A DNA stretch of 9,450 bases from an uncultured Rhodospirillales bacterium. GTDB lineage: Bacteria > Pseudomonadota > Alphaproteobacteria > Acetobacterales > Acetobacteraceae. Made by a program: the position numbers and the translations under genes. This document shows, one piece after another, positions 7,373 to 9,450 of this stretch. The stretch covers positions 1 to 9,450 of the forward strand of contig CAIYPH010000231.1 of the NCBI GenBank assembly GCA_903928045.1, in the 5' to 3' direction. The first letter of the stretch is position 1. Each line of letters starts with the position of its first letter. Below the pieces are notes generated by a model. The model saw nothing but the letters and a program-made list of their open reading frames with translations, had not been told where the DNA came from and searched no databases.

Positions 7373-9256
7373 TTAGGCGCTCGCGTCCGTCCCGCCCAGC
7401 GCCGCGGCCACTGCGGCGACCACCCCGTCCCAAGCCCCCGGCCGCTCCTGGCGGAACAGCCGCGCGCGCGCGTACCACGGCGAATCCGCCCGCCCCAGCA
7501 TCCAGCGCCAATCCGGCGCGTGGGGCAGCAGGACCCACACCTCCTTGCCCAGCGCCCCCGCGAGATGCGCCACCGCGGTGTCGGCAGATATCACCAGGTC
7601 GAGCGTATCGATCAGCGCGGCGGTATCGGCGAAATCCGCCACGCGGCGCGGTGGCGCCGGCAGCTTGTGCATCAGCGCCAGCTCGGTCCCGCGGGCATCG
7701 ATCTGCAGGTTAACCCACTCGATCCCGGCCACCCCCGCCAGCGGCGCCAGCGCCTCGGTGGGCAACGAGCGCCGCGCATCGTTGCGGTGCGCCGGATTTC
7801 CCGCCCAGGCCAGCCCGACCCGCCGCGCTCCACCCCCGGCGGGGCGCAGCGGCGCGCGCTCCGGGTCGGCCGTCAGGTAGCCGGCGGCGGCGGGAATGCT
7901 GTCGAGCGTGGTGCCAAGCAACAGCGGCAGGCTCATCTGGAATACGAACAGGTCATGCGGCGGCAGCGCCTCGCGCGGCACCACCGCCTCCACCCCCGGC
8001 ATACCCGCGAACAGCGGCACCAGCGGCGCAGCGCAGGCCAGCGTCACCCGCGCGCCCCGCTCGGACAGCAGCGGCAGAAAACGGGCGAACTGGATCGCGT
8101 CGCCGAACCCCTGCTCGGCGATCACCAGCAGGCGCCGCCCGGCCAGCGCCTCGCCGCGCCATTCCGGGCTGGCGGGCGCCGTGAAATCGCGGGCGAACAT
8201 CAGGTCCCGCCGGCGCCACTCATAATCCGCGAAGCCCCCCGGCAGATCCCCGGTCAGCAATCGCGCGCTCGCGCGGTTCCAGTAGGCGCGGGCAAAATCC
8301 GGCCGCAGCGCGATCGCCCGGTCGCAGGCCGCGATCGCGTCCAAGGGCCGGCCTTGGGCCTCCAGCACGAAACCCAGGCTCGTGAAGGCCTCCACCATCC
8401 CAGGCGCGATCGCGGCGGCGTGGCAGATGGCCGATTCGGCGCCGGCGAGATCATCGAGATCGGCGCGGGTATTGCCCAGCGCCAGCCAGGCCGAAGCATG
8501 CGCCGGCGCCAGTGCCACCGCGCGCTCCAGCGATTGCAAAGCGGCGGGGAATTGCCGCAAGGCCCGCTCCGCCGCCCCGCGCACGAACCAGGCCTCCGCG
8601 TCATCGGCGGCCGAGCAGGCGCGCATCGCGGCCTCCAGCGCATCCACTCCGCGCCGGTCATGCAGCAGCGCGTTGGCATAGCCGGTCAGGGCCCGGGCCG
8701 ATCCGCCATCGATCCCCACCGCGGCGCGATAGGCCCCGATCGCCTCGACCGTCCGCCCCGCCGCCAGTAGCCCGGCGCCCATGGTGATATGCGCTTCCAG
8801 CAATCGCGGCGCCGAGACCAGCGCGAGCCGGCATTCGGCCACCGCGCCCGTCGCGTCGCCCCGCGCCAGCAGCGCATTGGCGAGATTGACCCGCGCCGCC
8901 ACCTGCGCCGGCCAGCGCGTGAGAACCGCGCGATAGACGGCGATCGCGGCCGCCATCGCGCCGGAACCGGCCAGTGCGTCCGCAAGCGCTGTATGCGTGT
9001 CGGCATCGTCAGGATTGGCGGCAACCGCGGCCCGCAATACTCCGCCCGCCTCTTCCGCGCGCCGCGTCCCGAGGAGCAGCAGCCCCAGCAGCCGCAACGC
9101 TGACGGGTCCGACGGGTCCTCCGCCAACACGCCGCGATATCCCGCCTCAGCCTCCCCGAGCTTCCCGGCCCGATGCGCCGACAGCGCGGCGAGCAGGCGA
9201 TCAATCCCGGAGGGCGCGGCAACCCGGCGCTCCGGCGCAAGCATGACTTCGGACAT
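7373..9256 (-). CDS. TPR-repeat glycosyltransferase-like protein
   Basis: Two-part protein of 627 residues with no signal peptide. Residues about 17-350 form tetratricopeptide repeats in strict 34-residue phase (units starting near 17, 51, 85, 119, 153, 187, 221, 255, 289 and a last partial one at 323), ending with the usual GGFADYEWRRR junction. Residues about 360-620 form a GT-B type domain like the GT9/GT41 group: GRRLLVIAEQGFGDAIQFARF (373-393), GLAWAGNPAHRNDARRSLP (481-499) and DLVISADTAVAHLAGALG (553-570), then HAPDWRWMLGRADSPWY (579-595). Such fusions are linked to protein or surface-polymer glycosylation; the sugar donor and target are not readable, and catalysis is unproven. ATG 9256 is preceded by AAAAGGT with 6-nt spacing, so this start is well supported; Met5 is an alternative. 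It is the first visible gene of a two-gene unit with the membrane protein downstream. Confidence 0.9.
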   Translation of the reverse strand: MSEVMLAPERRVAAPSGIDRLLAALSAHRAGKLGEAEAGYRGVLAEDPSDPSALRLLGLLLLGTRRAEEAGGVLRAAVAANPDDADTHTALADALAGSGAMAAAIAVYRAVLTRWPAQVAARVNLANALLARGDATGAVAECRLALVSAPRLLEAHITMGAGLLAAGRTVEAIGAYRAAVGIDGGSARALTGYANALLHDRRGVDALEAAMRACSAADDAEAWFVRGAAERALRQFPAALQSLERAVALAPAHASAWLALGNTRADLDDLAGAESAICHAAAIAPGMVEAFTSLGFVLEAQGRPLDAIAACDRAIALRPDFARAYWNRASARLLTGDLPGGFADYEWRRRDLMFARDFTAPASPEWRGEALAGRRLLVIAEQGFGDAIQFARFLPLLSERGARVTLACAAPLVPLFAGMPGVEAVVPREALPPHDLFVFQMSLPLLLGTTLDSIPAAAGYLTADPERAPLRPAGGGARRVGLAWAGNPAHRNDARRSLPTEALAPLAGVAGIEWVNLQIDARGTELALMHKLPAPPRRVADFADTAALIDTLDLVISADTAVAHLAGALGKEVWVLLPHAPDWRWMLGRADSPWYARARLFRQERPGAWDGVVAAVAAALGGTDASA

Positions 9257-9450
9257 CGCGGCACCTTTTGTGACCGCTCAGACTGTCCCGGAGAATGATG
9301 AAGAATTGATTACCCGGCTGGCGTCTAGCGCCGAAGGTAAGGAAGTTCTCCTTTTTTGGAAAAAAAGGAGCAAAAAACTTCGCTCTTATTGTGTTGCTTG
9401 TTGATACGGTCCCAATCCGGCAGCTGCCATGATCCATAGGTTGGGTGCGG
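9257..9450. other. Intergenic edge region, locally AT-rich
   Basis: No gene is supported here. The composition drops from very GC-rich to AT-rich between about 9290 and 9410. Short open frames cross it on both strands (for example - 9201-9437, and + ending at 9404), but they run through the hairpin or into the antisense of the TPR gene and lack family features. The promoter of the TPR gene should lie here or beyond the edge; I could not find a convincing -35/-10 pair. An AAAAGGT ribosome site for the TPR gene is at 9263-9269 on the minus strand. Confidence 0.6.
9342..9381. repeat. AT-rich hairpin, possible dispersed element or terminator
   Basis: CTCCTTTTTT (9348-9357), loop GGA, AAAAAAGGAG (9361-9370) is a perfect 10-bp stem. 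An outer helix GAAGTT (9342-9347) with AACTTC (9376-9381) extends it, leaving 9371-9375 as a one-sided bulge. There is no T-run after the stem on the plus strand; on the minus strand a T-run comes just before the inner stem, so it is not a textbook intrinsic terminator in either direction. From memory, similar T-run/A-run hairpins followed by CAAAAAACTT recur between genes of acetic acid bacteria, which suggests a family-wide intergenic repeat or processing/termination signal. Only one copy is in this window. Confidence 0.55.

Noticed and set aside
6282..7376. Open frame of 364 codons on the + strand opposite the membrane protein
   Set aside because: The product is Arg/Gln/His-rich and lacks any domain, whereas the minus frame gives well-spaced hydrophobic helices and a proper ribosome site.
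7520..8770. Long open frame on the + strand, 416 codons, opposite the TPR-glycosyltransferase
   Set aside because: Low-complexity Arg/Gln/Gly composition; it mirrors the codon bias of the real gene on the minus strand, whose repeats keep perfect 34-residue phase.
9342..9381. Hairpin as a standard Rho-independent terminator
   Set aside because: The stem is A/T-rich rather than G/C-rich, and no T-run follows it in either direction, so I list it as a repeat or hairpin of unknown role.
8997..9404. Small + strand protein of 135 codons ending in a Lys-rich tail
   Set aside because: Its first half is antisense to the TPR gene and its tail is a translation of the AT-rich hairpin. No ribosome site or family resemblance supports it.
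9429..9450. Possible start of a + strand gene at ATG 9429
   Set aside because: There is no ribosome site and only seven codons are visible before the window ends, so it cannot be assessed.

Overview
The window is chromosomal DNA from a GC-rich alphaproteobacterium, most likely order Rhodospirillales and probably family Acetobacteraceae. This rests on strong G/C preference at third codon positions, the gene order ilvE / MarR regulator / OmpR-type regulator / histidine kinase (a petP-petR-like locus typical of Alphaproteobacteria), TPR-glycosyltransferase fusions common in that family, and an AT-rich hairpin at the right edge that resembles dispersed intergenic elements I recall from acetic acid bacteria. 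The taxonomic assignment is inference.

Layout, left to right. (1) Positions 1-1356, + strand: the C-terminal half of pyruvate phosphate dikinase (ppdK), cut by the window edge, followed after 14 bp by a family-61 type glycosyltransferase (1371-2489). (2) Positions 2493-5037, - strand: a tightly packed three-gene operon transcribed MarR/PetP-like regulator, then PetR/OmpR-like response regulator, then EnvZ-like sensor kinase, with gaps of 5 and 2 bp. (3) Positions 5038-5191: a short divergent intergenic region with overlapping promoter-like elements and a perfect 17-bp palindrome. (4) Positions 5192-6094, + strand: branched-chain amino acid aminotransferase (ilvE). (5) Positions 6030-9256, - strand: a TPR-glycosyltransferase fusion followed by a polytopic membrane protein of unknown function, whose 3' end overlaps the 3' end of ilvE by 65 bp. 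(6) Positions 9257-9450: a non-coding, locally AT-rich edge with a strong hairpin.

Together the window mixes central metabolism (PEP/pyruvate interconversion, branched-chain amino acids), a signalling operon that probably senses envelope or redox state, and three genes (GT61, TPR-GT, membrane protein) that plausibly act in surface glycan or protein glycosylation. Coding density is very high. I see no tRNA, rRNA, CRISPR array, intact insertion sequence or phage gene.

I do not see a clearly new biological system. The best leads are the shared operator-like palindrome between the regulator operon and ilvE, the uncharacterised membrane protein paired with the TPR-glycosyltransferase, and the AT-rich hairpin element at the right edge.
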